The translations under genes were made by a program, and so were the position numbers. A stretch of DNA of 64,000 nt from Limanda limanda (lineage: Eukaryota; Chordata; Actinopteri; Pleuronectiformes; Pleuronectidae), in assembly GCF_963576545.1 (NCBI RefSeq), contig NW_026870492.1, forward strand, positions 248,001-312,000. The letters are read 5' to 3'. This document shows, one piece after another, positions 35,816 through 48,963 of the stretch. Position 1 is the first letter of the stretch; every line of letters begins with the position of its first letter. The notes under the pieces were generated by a model. It did not search any database. It was not told the origin of the DNA and was given only the letters and a program-made list of their open reading frames with translations.

Positions 35816-38516
35816 CTCCTCAGATTTGGGGGAATTTCGTCGGTCGACCTCTTCCGAAGGTCGTACAAGCTCGGGGATGGTACCAATCGATCCGCAGGAC
35901 CCAAATTAGTCCAGATGCAACCACTTTCCAAGTCTCTCCGACCTTCACAAAAAAAGTTATTCAAGAATATCTCTTTCTCCTATGTGCTTTCATCCCTAAC
36001 CCTAACCCTTCCGAAAGTCGGAGAAGCTCAAGGATGGTACCGATCGATGCGCGCTACCCCATTTAGTGGGGGTAAAGCCTACTTGCAAGTCTCTCCGACC
36101 TTCACAAAAAAAGTTATTCAAGAATATCTCTTTCTCCTATGTGCTTTCATCCCTAACCCTAACCCTAACCCTTCCGAAAGTCGGAGAAGCTCAAGGATGG
36201 TACCGATCGATGCGCGCAACCCCATTTAGTGGGGGTAGAGCCTACTTGCAAGTCTCTCCGACCTTCACAAAAAAAGTTATTCAAGAATATCTCCTCAGAT
36301 TTGGGGGAATTTCGTCGGTCGACCTCTTCCGAAGGTCGTACAAGCTCGGGGATGGTACCAATCGATCCGCAAGACCCAAATTAGTCCAGATGCAACCACT
36401 TTCCAAGTCTCTCCGACCTTCACAAAAAAAGTTATTCAAGAATATCTCTTTCTCCTATGTGCTTTCATCCCTAACCCTAACCCTTCCGAAAGTCGGAGAA
36501 GCTCAAGGATGGTACTGATCGATGCGCGCTACCCCATTTAGTGGGGGTAGAGCCTACTTGCAAGTCTCTCCGACCTTCACAAAAAAAGTTATTCAAGAAT
36601 ATCTCCTCAGATTTGGGGGAATTTCGTCGGTCGACCTCTTCCGAAGGTCGTACAAGCTCGGGGATGGTACCAATCGATCCGCAGGACCCAAATTAGTCCA
36701 GATGCAACCACTTTCCAAGTCTCTCCGACCTTCACAAAAAAAGTTATTCAAGAATATCTCTTTCTCCTATGTGCTTTCATCCCTAACCCTAACCCTAACC
36801 CTTCCGAAAGTCGGAGAAGCTCAAAGATGGTACCGATCGATGCGCGCTACCCCATTTAGTGGGGGTAGAGCCTACTTGCAAGTCTCTCCGACCTTCACAA
36901 AAAAAGTTATTCAAGAATATCTCTTTCTCCTATGTGCTTTCATCCCTAACCCTAACCCTAACCCTTCCGAAAGTCGGAGAAGCTCAAGGATGGTACCGAT
37001 CGATGCGCGCTACCCCATTTAGTGGGGGTAGAGCCTACTTGCAAGTCTCTCCGACCTTCACAAAAAAAGTTATTCAAGAATATCTCTTTCTCCTATGTGC
37101 TTTCATCCCTAACCCTAACCCTAACCCTTCCGAAAGTCGGAGAAGCTCAAAGATGGTACCGATCGATGCGCGCTACCCCATTTAGTGGGGGTAAAGCCTA
37201 CTTGCAAGTCTCTCCGACCTTCAAAAAAAAAGTTATTCAAGAATATCTCTTTCTCCTATGTGCTTTCATCCCTAACCCTAACCCTTCCGAAAGTCGGAGA
37301 AGCTCAAGGATGGTACCGATCGATGCGCGCAACCCCATTTAGTGGGGGTAGAGCCTACTTGCAAGTCTCTCCGACCTTCACAAAAAAAGTTATTCAAGAA
37401 TATCTCCTCAGATTTGGGGGAATTTCGTCGGTCGACCTCTTCCGAAGGTCGTACAAGCTCGGGGATGGTACCAATCGATCCGCAGGACCCAAATTAGTCC
37501 AGATGCAACCACTTTCCAAGTCTCTCCGACCTTCACAAAAAAAGTTATTCAAGAATATCTCTTTCTCCTATGTGCTTTCATCCCTAACCCTAACCCTTCC
37601 GAAAGTCGGAGAAGCTCAAGGATGGTACTGATCGATGCGCGCTACCCCATTTAGTGGGGGTAGAGCCTACTTGCAAGTCTCTCCGACCTTCACAAAAAAA
37701 GTTATTCAAGAATATCTCCTCAGATTTGGGGGAATTTCGTCGGTCGACCTCTTCCGAAGGTCGTACAAGCTCGGGGATGGTACCAATCGATCCGCAGGAC
37801 CCAAATTAGTCCAGATGCAACCACTTTCCAAGTCTCTCCGACCTTCACAAAAAAAGTTATTCAAGAATATCTCTTTCTCCTATGTGCTTTCATCCCTAAC
37901 CCTAACCCTAACCCTTCCGAAAGTCGGAGAAGCTCAAAGATGGTACCGATCGATGCGCGCTACCCCATTTAGTGGGGGTAGAGCCTACTTGCAAGTCTCT
38001 CCGACCTTCACAAAAAAAGTTATTCAAGAATATCTCTTTCTCCTATGTGCTTTCATCCCTAACCCTAACCCTAACCCTTCCGAAAGTCGGAGAAGCTCAA
38101 GGATGGTACCGATCGATGCGCGCTACCCCATTTAGTGGGGGTAGAGCCTACTTGCAAGTCTCTCCGACCTTCACAAAAAAAGTTATTCAAGAATATCTCT
38201 TTCTCCTATGTGCTTTCATCCCTAACCCTAACCCTAACCCTTCCGAAAGTCGGAGAAGCTCAAAGATGGTACCGATCGATGCGCGCTACCCCATTTAGTG
38301 GGGGTAAAGCCTACTTGCAAGTCTCTCCGACCTTCAAAAAAAAAGTTATTCAAGAATATCTCTTTCTCCTATGTGCTTTCATCCCTAACCCTAACCCTTC
38401 CGAAAGTCGGAGAAGCTCAAGGATGGTACTGATCGATGCGCGCAACCCCATTTAGTGGGGGTAGAGCCTACTTGCAAGTCTCTCCGACCTTCACAAAAAA
38501 AGTTATTCAAGAATAT
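35816..38516 (+). repeat. 17-monomer repeat unit (2,701 bp), copy 2
   Basis: Follows copy 1 immediately with the same order and markers (A at 36,372; C-to-A A-tract changes at 37,224 and 38,337 match 34,523 and 35,636). The following A (motif at 38,773) is full length where copy 2 begins with a short one (36,066), which fixes the right limit. Confidence 0.88.
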
Positions 38517-41500
38517 CTCCTCAGATTTGGGGGAATTTCGTCGGTCGACCTCTTCCGAAGGTCGTACAAGCTCGGGGATGGTACCAATCGATCCGCAGGA
38601 CCCAAATTAGTCCAGATGCAACCACTTTCCAAGTCTCTCCGACCTTCACAAAAAAAGTTATTCAAGAATATCTCTTTCTCCTATGTGCTTTCATCCCTAA
38701 CCCTAACCCTAACCCTTCCGAAAGTCGGAGAAGCTCAAGGATGGTACCGATCGATGCGCGCTACCCCATTTAGTGGGGGTAGAGCCTACTTGCAAGTCTC
38801 TCCGACCTTCACAAAAAAAGTTATTCAAGAATATCTCCTCAGATTTGGGGGAATTTCGTCGGTCGACCTCTTCCGAAGGTCGTACAAGCTCGGGGATGGT
38901 ACCAATCGATCTGCAGGACCCAAATTAGTCCAGATGCAACCACTTTCCAAGTCTCTCCGACCTTCACAAAAAAAGTTATTCAAGAATATCTCTTTCTCCT
39001 ATGTGCTTTCATCCCTAACCCTAACCCTAACCCTTCCGAAAGTCGGAGAAGCTCAAGGATGGTACCGACCGATGTGCGCTACCCCATTTAGTGGGGGTAG
39101 AGCCTACTTGCAAGTCTCTCCGACCTTCACAAAAAAAGTTATTCAAGAATATCTCTTTCTCCTATGTGCTTTCATCCCTAACCCTAACCCTAACCCTTCC
39201 GAAAGTCGGAGAAGCTCAAGGATGGTACCGATCGATGCGCGCTACCCCATTTAGTGGGGGTAGAGCCTACTTGCAAGTCTCTCCGACCTTCACAAAAAAA
39301 GTTATTCAAGAATATCTCCTCAGATTTGGGGGAATTTCGTCGGTCGACCTCTTCCGAAGGTCGTACAAGCTCGGGGATGGTACCAATCGATCCGCAGGAC
39401 CCAAATTAGTCCAGATGCAACCACTTTCCAAGTCTCTCCGACCTTCACAAAAAAAGTTATTCAAGAATATCTCTTTCTCCTATGTGCTTTCATCCCTAAC
39501 CCTAACCCTTCCGAAAGTCGGAGAAGCTCAAGGATGGTACCGATCGATGCGCGCTACCCCATTTAGTGGGGGTAGAGCCTACTTGCAAGTCTCTCCGACC
39601 TTCACAAAAAAAGTTATTCAAGAATATCTCCTCAGATTTGGGGGAATTTCGTCGGTCGACCTCTTCCGAAGGTCGTACAAGCTCGGGGATGGTACCAATC
39701 GATCCGCAGGACCCAAATTAGTCCAGATGCAACCACTTTCCAAGTCTCTCCGACCTTCACAAAAAAAGTTATTCAAGAATATCTCTTTCTCCTATGTGCT
39801 TTCATCCCTAACCCTAACCCTAACCCTTCCGAAAGTCGGAGAAGCTCAAGGATGGTACCGATCGATGCGCGCTACCCCATTTAGTGGGGGTAGAGCCTAC
39901 TTGCAAGTCTCTCCGACCTTCACAAAAAAAGTTATTCAAGAATATCTCTTTCTCCTATGTGCTTTCATCCCTAACCCTAACCCTAACCCTTCCGAAAGTC
40001 GGAGAAGCTCAAGGATGGTACTGATCGATGCGCGCAACCCCATTTAGTGGGGGTAGAGCCTACTTGCAAGTCTCTCCGACCTTCACAAAAAAAGTTATTC
40101 AAGAATATCTCCTCAGATTTGGGGGAATTTCGTCGGTCGACCTCTTCCGAAGGTCGTACAAGCTCGGGGATGGTACCAATCGATCCGCAGGACCCAAATT
40201 AGTCCAGATGCAACCACTTTCCAAGTCTCTCCGACCTTCACAAAAAAAGTTATTCAAGAATATCTCTTTCTCCTATGTGCTTTCATCCCTAACCCTAACC
40301 CTAACCCTTCCGAAAGTCGGAGAAGCTCAAGGATGGTACCGATCGATGCGCGCTACCCCATTTAGTGGGGGTAGAGCCTACTTGCAAGTCTCTCCGACCT
40401 TCACAAAAAAAGTTATTCAAGAATATCTCTTTCTCCTATGTGCTTTCATCCCTAACCCTAACCCTAACCCTTCCGAAAGTCGGAGAAGCTCAAGGATGGT
40501 ACCGATCGATGCGCGCAACCCCATTTAGTGGGGGTCGAGCCTACTTGCAAGTCTCTCCGACCTTCACAAAAAAAGTTATTCAAGAATATCTCCTCAGATT
40601 TGGGGGAATTTCGTCGGTCGACCTCTTCCGAAGGTCGTACAAGCTCGGGGATGGTACCAATCGATCCGCAGGACCCAAATTAGTCCAGATGCAACCACTT
40701 TCCAAGTCTCTCCGACCTTCACAAAAAAAGTTATTCAAGAATATCTCTTTCTCCTATGTGCTTTCATCCCTAACCCTAACCCTAACCCTTCCGAAAGTCG
40801 GAGAAGCTCAAGGATGGTACCGATCGATGCGCGCTACCCCATTTAGTGGGGGTAAAGCCTACTTGCAAGTCTCTCCGACCTTCACAAAAAAAGTTATTCA
40901 AGAATATCTCTTTCTCCTATGTGCTTTCATCCCTAACCCTAACCCTAACCCTTCCGAAAGTCGGAGAAGCTCAAGGATGGTACCGATCGATGCGCGCTAC
41001 CCCATTTAGTGGGGGTAGAGCCTACTTGCAAGTCTCTCCGACCTTCACAAAAAAAGTTATTCAAGAATATCTCTTTCTCCTATGTGCTTTCATCCCTAAC
41101 CCTAACCCTAACCCTTCCGAAAGTCGGAGAAGCTCAAGGATGGTACCGATCGATGCGCGCAACCCCATTTAGTGGGGGTAGAGCCTACTTGCAAGTCTCT
41201 CCGACCTTCACAAAAAAAGTTATTCAAGAATATCTCCTCAGATTTGGGGGAATTTCGTCGGTCGACCTCTTCCGAAGGTCGTACAAGCTCGGGGATGGTA
41301 CCAATCGATCCGCAGGACCCAAATTAGTCCAGATGCAACCACTTTCCAAGTCTCTCCGACCTTCACAAAAAAAGTTATTCAAGAATATCTCTTTCTCCTA
41401 TGTGCTTTCATCCCTAACCCTAACCCTAACCCTTCCGAAAGTCGGAGAAGCTCAAGGATGGTACCGATCGATGCGCGCTACCCCATTTAGTGGGAATAGA

Positions 41501-43634
41501 GCCTACTTGCAAGTCTCTCCGACCTTCACAAAAAAAGTTATTCAAGAATATCTCTTTCTCCTATGTGCTTTCATCCCTAACCCTAACCCTAACCCTTCCG
41601 AAAGTCGGAGAAGCTCAAGGATGGTACCGATCGATGCGCGCAACCCCATTTAGTGGGGGTAGAGCCTACTTGCAAGTCTCTCCGACCTTCACAAAAAAAG
41701 TTATTCAAGAATATCTCCTCAGATTTGGGGGAATTTCGTCGGTCGACCTCTTCCGAAGGTCGTACAAGCTCGGGGATGGTACCAATCGATCCGCAGGACC
41801 CAAATTAGTCCAGATGCAACCACTTTCCAAGTCTCTCCGACCTTCACAAAAAAAGTTATTCAAGAATATCTCTTTCTCCTATGTGCTTTCATCCCTAACC
41901 CTAACCCTAACCCTTCCGAAAGTCGGAGAAGCTCAAGGATGGTACCGATCGATGCGCGCTACCCCATTTAGTGGGGGTAGAGCCTACTTGCAAGTCTCTC
42001 CGACCTTCACAAAAAAAGTTATTCAAGAATATCTCTTTCTCCTATGTGCTTTCATCCCTAACCCTAACCCTTCCGAAAGTCGGAGAAGCTCAAGGATGGT
42101 ACCGATCGATGCGCGCTACCCCATTTAGTGGGGGTAGAGCCTACTTGCAAGTCTCTCCGACCTTCACAAAAAAAGTTATTCAAGAATATCTCTTTCTCCT
42201 ATGTGCTTTCATCCCTAACCCTAACCCTAACCCTTCCGAAAGTCGGAGAAGCTCAAGGATGGTACTGATCGATGCGCGCAACCCCATTTAGTGGGGGTAG
42301 AGCCTACTTGCAAGTCTCTCCGACCTTCACAAAAAAAGTTATTCAAGAATATCTCCTCAGATTTGGGGGAATTTCGTCGGTCGACCTCTTCCGAAGGTCG
42401 TACAAGCTCGGGGATGGTACCAATCGATCCGCAGGACCCAAATTAGTCCAGATGCAACCACTTTCCAAGTCTCTCCGACCTTCACAAAAAAAGTTATTCA
42501 AGAATATCTCTTTCTCCTATGTGCTTTCATCCCTAACCCTAACCCTAACCCTTCCGAAAGTCGGAGAAGCTCAAGGATGGTACCGATCGATGCGCGCTAC
42601 CCCATTTAGTGGGGGTAGAGCCTACTTGCAAGTCTCTCCGACCTTCACAAAAAAAGTTATTCAAGAATATCTCTTTCTCCTATGTGCTTTCATCCCTAAC
42701 CCTAACCCTAACCCTTCCGAAAGTCGGAGAAGCTCAAGGATGGTACTGATCGATGCGCGCAACCCCATTTAGTGGGGGTAGAGCCTACTTGCAAGTCTCT
42801 CCGACCTTCACAAAAAAAGTTATTCAAGAATATCTCCTCAGATTTGGGGGAATTTCGTCGGTCGACCTCTTCCGAAGGTCGTACAAGCTCGGGGATGGTA
42901 CCAATCGATCCGCAGGACCCAAATTAGTCCAGATGCAACCACTTTCCAAGTCTCTCCGCCCTTCACAAAAAAAGTTATTCAAGAATATCTCTTTCTCCTA
43001 TGTGCTTTCATCCCTAACCCTAACCCTAACCCTTCCGAAAGTCGGAGAAGCTCAAGGATGGTACTGATCGATGCGCGCAACCCCATTTAGTGGGGGTAGA
43101 GCCTACTTGCAAGTCTCTCCGACCTTCACAAAAAAAGTTATTCAAGAATATCTCTTTCTCCTATGTGCTTTCATCCCTAACCCTAACCCTAACCCTTCCG
43201 AAAGTCGGAGAAGCTCAAGGATGGTACCGATCGATGCGCGCTACCCCATTTAGTGGGGGTAGAGCCTACTTGCAAGTCTCTCCGACCTTCACAAAAAAAG
43301 TTATTCAAGAATATCTCTTTCTCCTATGTGCTTTCATCCCTAACCCTAACCCTAACCCTTCCGAAAGTCGGAGAAGCTCAAGGATGGTACCGATCGATGC
43401 GCGCTACCCCATTTAGTGGGGGTAGAGCCTACTTGCAAGTCTCTCCGACCTTCAAAAAAAAAGTTATTCAAGAATATCTCTTTCTCCTATGTGCTTTCAT
43501 CCCTAACCCTAACCCTTCCGAAAGTCGGAAAAGCTCAAGGATGGTACCGATCGATGCGCGCTACCCCATTTAGTGGGGGTAGAGCCTACTTGCAAGTCTC
43601 TCCGACCTTCACAAAAAAAGTTATTCAAGAATAT
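38517..43634 (+). repeat. Mixed-order segment: BA BAA Ba BAA BAA BAAA BAA BAaA BAA BAAAa
   Basis: Mostly full-length A monomers again. The start (38,517 to about 39,254) resembles 28,017-28,754, including ACCGACCGATGTGCGC near 39,068. Isolated changes: GGGGTCGAGCC near 40,536, GGGAATAGAGCC near 41,490, CTCCGCCC near 42,959. No insertions. Confidence 0.85.
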
Positions 43635-44916
43635 CTCCTCAGATTTGGGGGAATTTCGTCGGTCGACCTCTTTCGAAGGTCGTACAAGCTCGGGGATGGT
43701 ACCAATCGATCCGCAGGACCCAAATTAGTCCAGATGCAACCACTTTCCAAGTCTCTCCGACCTTCACAAAAAAAGTTATTCAAGAATATCTCTTTCTCCT
43801 ATGTGCTTTCAGCCCTAACCCTAACCCTAACCCTTCCGAAAGTCGGAGAAGCTCAAAGATGGTACCGATCGATGCGCGCTACCCCATTTAGTGGGGGTAG
43901 AGCCTACTTGCAAGTCTCTCCGACCTTCACAAAAAAAGTTATTCAAGAATATCTCTTTCTCCTATGTGCTTTCATCCCTAACCCTAACCCTAACCCTTCC
44001 GAAAGTCGGAGAAGCTCAAGGATGGTACCGATCGATGCGCGCAACCCCATTTAGTGGGGGTAGAGCCTACTTGCAAGTCTCTCCGACCTTCACAAAAAAA
44101 GTTATTCAAGAATATCTCCTCAGATTTGGGGGAATTTCGTCGGTCGACCTCTTCCGAAGGTCGTACAAGCTCGGGGATGGTACCAATCGATCCGCAGGAC
44201 CCAAATTAGTCCAGATGCAACCACTTTCCAAGTCTCTCCGACCTTCACAAAAAAAGTTATTCAAGAATATCTCTTTCTCCTATGTGCTTTCATCCCTAAC
44301 CCTAACCCTAACCCTTCCGAAAGTCGGAGAAGCTCAAGGATGGTACCGATCGATGCGCGCTACCCCATTTAGTGGGGGTAGAGCCTACTTGCAAGTCTCT
44401 CCGACCTTCACAAAAAAAGTTATTCAAGAATATCTCTTTCTCCTATGTGCTTTCATCCCTAACCCTAACCCTAACCCTTCCGAAAGTCGGAGAAGCTCAA
44501 GGATGGTACCGATCGATGCGCACTACCCCATTTAGTGGGGGTAGAGCCTACTTGCAAGTCTCTCCGACCTTCACAAAAAAAGTTATTCAAGAATATCTCT
44601 TTCTCCTATGTGCTTTCATCCCTAACCCTAACCCTAACCCTTCCGAAAGTCGGAGAAGCTCAAGGATGGTACCGATCGATGCGCGCTACCCCATTTAGTG
44701 GGGGTAGAGCCTACTTGCAAGTCTCTCCGACCTTCACAAAAAAAGTTATTCAAGAATATCTCTTTCTCCTATGTGCTTTCATCCCTAACCCTAACCCTTC
44801 CGAAAGTCGGAAAAGCTCAAGGATGGTACCGATCGATGCGCGCTACCCCATTTAGTGGGGGTAGAGCCTACTTGCAAGTCTCTCCGACCTTCACAAAAAA
44901 AGTTATTGAAGAATAT
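43635..44916 (+). repeat. Octamer BAABAAAa (1,282 bp), distal copy 1
   Basis: Same monomer order as 6734-8015, 37 kb away, with the short A again last. Local markers differ from the left-end octamers: GCCCTAACC at about 43,811, CGGAAAAGC before the block, and GCGCACTACC near 44,521. Confidence 0.85.
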
Positions 44917-46999
44917 CTCCTCAGATTTGGGGGAATTTCGTCGGTCGACCTCTTCCGAAGGTCGTACAAGCTCGGGGATGGTACCAATCGATCCGCAGGA
45001 CCCAAATTAGTCCAGATGCAACCACTTTCCAAGTCTCTCCGACCTTCACAAAAAAAGTTATTCAAGAATATCTCTTTCTCCTATGTGCTTTCATCCCTAA
45101 CCCTAACCCTAACCCTTCCGAAAGTCGGAGAAGCTCAAAGATGGTACCGATCGATGCGCGCTACCCCATTTAGTGGGGGTAGAGCCTACTTGCAAGTCTC
45201 TCCGACCTTCACAAAAAAAGTTATTCAAGAATATCTCTTTCTCCTATGTGCTTTCATCCCTAACCCTAACCCTAACCCTTCCGAAAGTCGGAGAAGCTCA
45301 AGGATGGTACCGATCGATGCGCGCAACCCCATTTAGTGGGGGTAGAGCCTACTTGCAAGTCTCTCCGACCTTCACAAAAAAAGTTATTCAAGAATATCTC
45401 CTCAGATTTGGGGGAATTTCGTCGGTCGACCTCTTCCGAAGGTCGTACAAGCTCGGGGATGGTACCAATCGATCCGCAGGACCCAAATTAGTCCAGATGC
45501 AACCACTTTCCAAGTCTCTCCGACCTTCACAAAAAAAGTTATTCAAGAATATCTCTTTCTCCTATGTGCTTTCATCCCTAACCCTAACCCTAACCCTTCC
45601 GAAAGTCGGAGAAGCTCAAGGATGGTACCGATCGATGCGCGCTACCCCATTTAGTGGGGGTAGAGCCTACTTGCAAGTCTCTCCGACCTTCACAAAAAAA
45701 GTTATTCAAGAATATCTCTTTCTCCTATGTGCTTTCATCCCTAACCCTAACCCTTCCGAAAGTCGGAGAAGCTCAAAGATGGTACCGATCGATGCGCACT
45801 ACCCCATTTAGTGGGGGTAGAGCCTACTTGCAAGTCTCTCCGACCTTCACAAAAAAAGTTATTCAAGAATATCTCTTTCTCCTATGTGCTTTCATCCCTA
45901 ACCCTAACCCTAACCCTTCCGAAAGTCGGAGAAGCTCAAGGATGGTACCGATCGATGCGCGCTACCCCATTTAGTGGGGGTAGAGCCTACTTGCAAGTCT
46001 CTCCGACCTTCACAAAAAAAGTTATTCAAGAATATCTCTTTCTCCTATGTGCTTTCATCCCTAACCCTAACCCTAACCCTTCCGAAAGTCGGAGAAGCTC
46101 AAGGATGGTACCGATCGATGCGCGCAACCCCATTTAGTGGGGGTAGAGCCTACTTGCAAGTCTCTCCGACCTTCACAAAAAAAGTTATTCAAGAATATCT
46201 CCTCAGATTTGGGGGAATTTCGTCGGTCGACCTCTTCCGAAGGTCGTACAAGCTCGGGGATGGTACCAATCGATCCGCAGGACCCAAATTAGTCCAGATG
46301 CAACCACTTTCCAAGTCTCTCCGACCTTCACAAAAAAAGTTATTCAAGAATATCTCTTTCTCCTATGTGCTTTCATCCCTAACCCTAACCCTAACCCTTC
46401 CGAAAGTCGGAGAAGCTCAAGGATGGTACCGATCGATGCGCGCTACCCCATTTAGTGGGGGTAGAGCCTACTTGCAAGTCTCTCCGACCTTCACAAAAAA
46501 AGTTATTCAAGAATATCTCTTTCTCCTATGTGCTTTCATCCCTAACCCTAACCCTAACCCTTCCGAAAGTCGGAGAAGCTCAAGGATGGTACCGATCGAT
46601 GCGCGCTACCCCATTTAGTGGGGGTAGAGCCTACTTGCAAGTCTCTCCGACCTTCACAAAAAAAGTTATTCAAGAATATCTCTTTCTCCTATGTGCTTTC
46701 ATCCCTAACCCTAACCCTAACCCTTCCGAAAGTCGGAGAAGCTCAAGGATGGTACCGATCGATGCGCGCTACCCCATTTAGTGGGGGTAGAGCCTACTTG
46801 CAAGTCTCTCCGACCTTCACAAAAAAAGTTATTCAAGAATATCTCTTTCTCCTATGTGCTTTCATCCCTAACCCTAACCCTTTCGAAAGTCGGAAAAGCT
46901 CAAGGATGGTACCGATCGATGCGCGCTACCCCATTTAGTGGGGGTAGAGCCTACTTGCAAGTCTCTCCGACCTTCACAAAAAAAGTTATTCAAGAATAT
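44917..46999 (+). repeat. Array segment: BAA BAaAA BAAAa
   Basis: Continues the 3,365-bp unit whose second copy starts at about 46,845. Marker G at 44,908, just left of this segment, recurs at 48,273. The BAaAA order (motifs at 45,654, 45,811, 45,974 and 46,137) with GCGCACTACC recurs at 50,778-51,261. Confidence 0.84.
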
Positions 47000-48281
47000 C
47001 TCCTCAGATTTGGGGGAATTTCGTCGGTCGACCTCTTCCGAAGGTCGTACAAGCTCGGGGATGGTACCAATCGATCCGCAGGACCCAAATTAGTCCAGAT
47101 GCAACCACTTTCCAAGTCTCTCCGACCTTCACAAAAAAAGTTATTCAAGAATATCTCTTTCTCCTATGTGCTTTCATCCCTAACCCTAACCCTAACCCTT
47201 CCGAAAGTCGGAGAAGCTCAAAGATGGTACCGATCGATGCGCGCTACCCCATTTAGTGGGGGTAGAGCCTACTTGCAAGTCTCTCCGACCTTCACAAAAA
47301 AAGTTATTCAAGAATATCTCTTTCTCCTATGTGCTTTCATCCCTAACCCTAACCCTAACCCTTCCGAAAGTCGGAGAAGCTCAAGGATGGTACCGATCGA
47401 TGCGCGCAACCCCATTTAGTGGGGGTAGAGCCTACTTGCAAGTCTCTCCGACCTTCACAAAAAAAGTTATTCAAGAATATCTCCTCAGATTTGGGGGAAT
47501 TTCGTCGGTCGACCTCTTGCGAAGGTCGTACAAGCTCGGGGATGGTACCAATCGATCCGCAGGACCCAAATTAGTCCAGATGCAACCACTTTCCAAGTCT
47601 CTCCGACCTTCACAAAAAAAGTTATTCAAGAATATCTCTTTCTCCTATGTGCTTTCATCCCTAACCCTAACCCTAACCCTTCCGAAAGTCGGAGAAGCTC
47701 AAGGATGGTACCGATCGATGCGCGCTACCCCATTTAGTGGGGGTAGAGCCTACTTGCAAGTCTCTCCGACCTTCACAAAAAAAGTTATTCAAGAATATCT
47801 CTTTCTCCTATGTGCTTTCATCCCTAACCCTAACCCTAACCCTTCCGAAAGTCGGAGAAGCTCAAGGATGGTACCGATCGATGCGCACTACCCCATTTAG
47901 TGGGGGTAGAGCCTACTTGCAAGTCTCTCCGACCTTCACAAAAAAAGTTATTCAAGAATATCTCTTTCTCCTATGTGCTTTCATCCCTAACCCTAACCCT
48001 AACCCTTCCGAAAGTCGGAGAAGCTCAAGGATGGTACCGATCGATGCGCGCTACCCCATTTAGTGGGGGTAGAGCCTACTTGCAAGTCTCTCCGACCTTC
48101 ACAAAAAAAGTTATTCAAGAATATCTCTTTCTCCTATGTGCTTTCATCCCTAACCCTAACCCTTCCGAAAGTCGGAAAAGCTCAAGGATGGTACCGATCG
48201 ATGCGCGCTACCCCATTTAGTGGGGGTAGAGCCTACTTGCAAGTCTCTCCGACCTTCACAAAAAAAGTTATTGAAGAATAT
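47000..48281 (+). repeat. Octamer BAABAAAa (1,282 bp), distal copy 2
   Basis: Offset 3,365 bp from 43,635-44,916. It shares G at 48,273 (44,908 in copy 1) and GCGCACTACC, but has its own changes: CCCTTTCG at about 46,881 just before the block and CTCTTGCGAAGG near 47,519. It is similar but not identical, so older than the 7,357-bp event. Confidence 0.85.
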
Positions 48282-48963
48282 CTCCTCAGATTTGGGGGAA
48301 TTTCGTCGGTCGACCTTTTCCGAAGGTCGTACAAGCTCGGGGATGGTACCAATCGATCCGCAGGACCCAAATTAGTCCAGATGCAACCACTTTCCAAGTC
48401 TCTCCGACCTTCACAAAAAAAGTTATTCAAGAATATCTCTTTCTCCTATGTGCTTTCATCCCTAACCCTAACCCTAACCCTTCCGAAAGTCGGAGAAGCT
48501 CAAAGATGGTACCGATCGATGCGCGCTACCCCATTTAGTGGGGGTAGAGCCTACTTGCAAGTCTCTCCGACCTTCACAAAAAAAGTTATTCAAGAATATC
48601 TCTTTCTCCTATGTGCTTTCATCCCTAACCCTAACCCTAACCCTTCCGAAAGTCGGAGAAGCTCAAGGATGGTACCGATCGATGCGCGCAACCCCATTTA
48701 GTGGGGGTAGAGCCTACTTGCAAGTCTCTCCGACCTTCACAAAAAAAGTTATTCAAGAATATCTCCTCAGATTTGGGGGAATTTCGTCGGTCGACCTCTT
48801 CCGAAGGTCGTACAAGCTCGGGGATGGTACCAATCGATCCGCAGGACCCAAATTAGTCCAGATGCAACCACTTTCCAAGTCTCTCCGACCTTCACAAAAA
48901 AAGTTATTCAAGAATATCTCTTTCTCCTATGTGCTTTCATCCCTAACCCTAACCCTAACCCTT
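48282..48963 (+). repeat. Array segment: BAA B and start of the next A
   Basis: Links the distal octamer to the next duplicated block. CGACCTTTTCC near 48,316 disrupts the B dyad loop in one copy. Compared with the region 3,365 bp upstream, one short A monomer is missing just to the right (motif at 49,019 stands for the pair at 45,654 and 45,811). Confidence 0.8.

Noticed and set aside
44868..45065. Minus-strand frame of 65 codons, and its copy at 48,233-48,430
   Set aside because: Created by a single C-to-G change (44,908 and 48,273) that removes a stop on the minus strand in two duplicated monomers; the rest is ordinary repeat.
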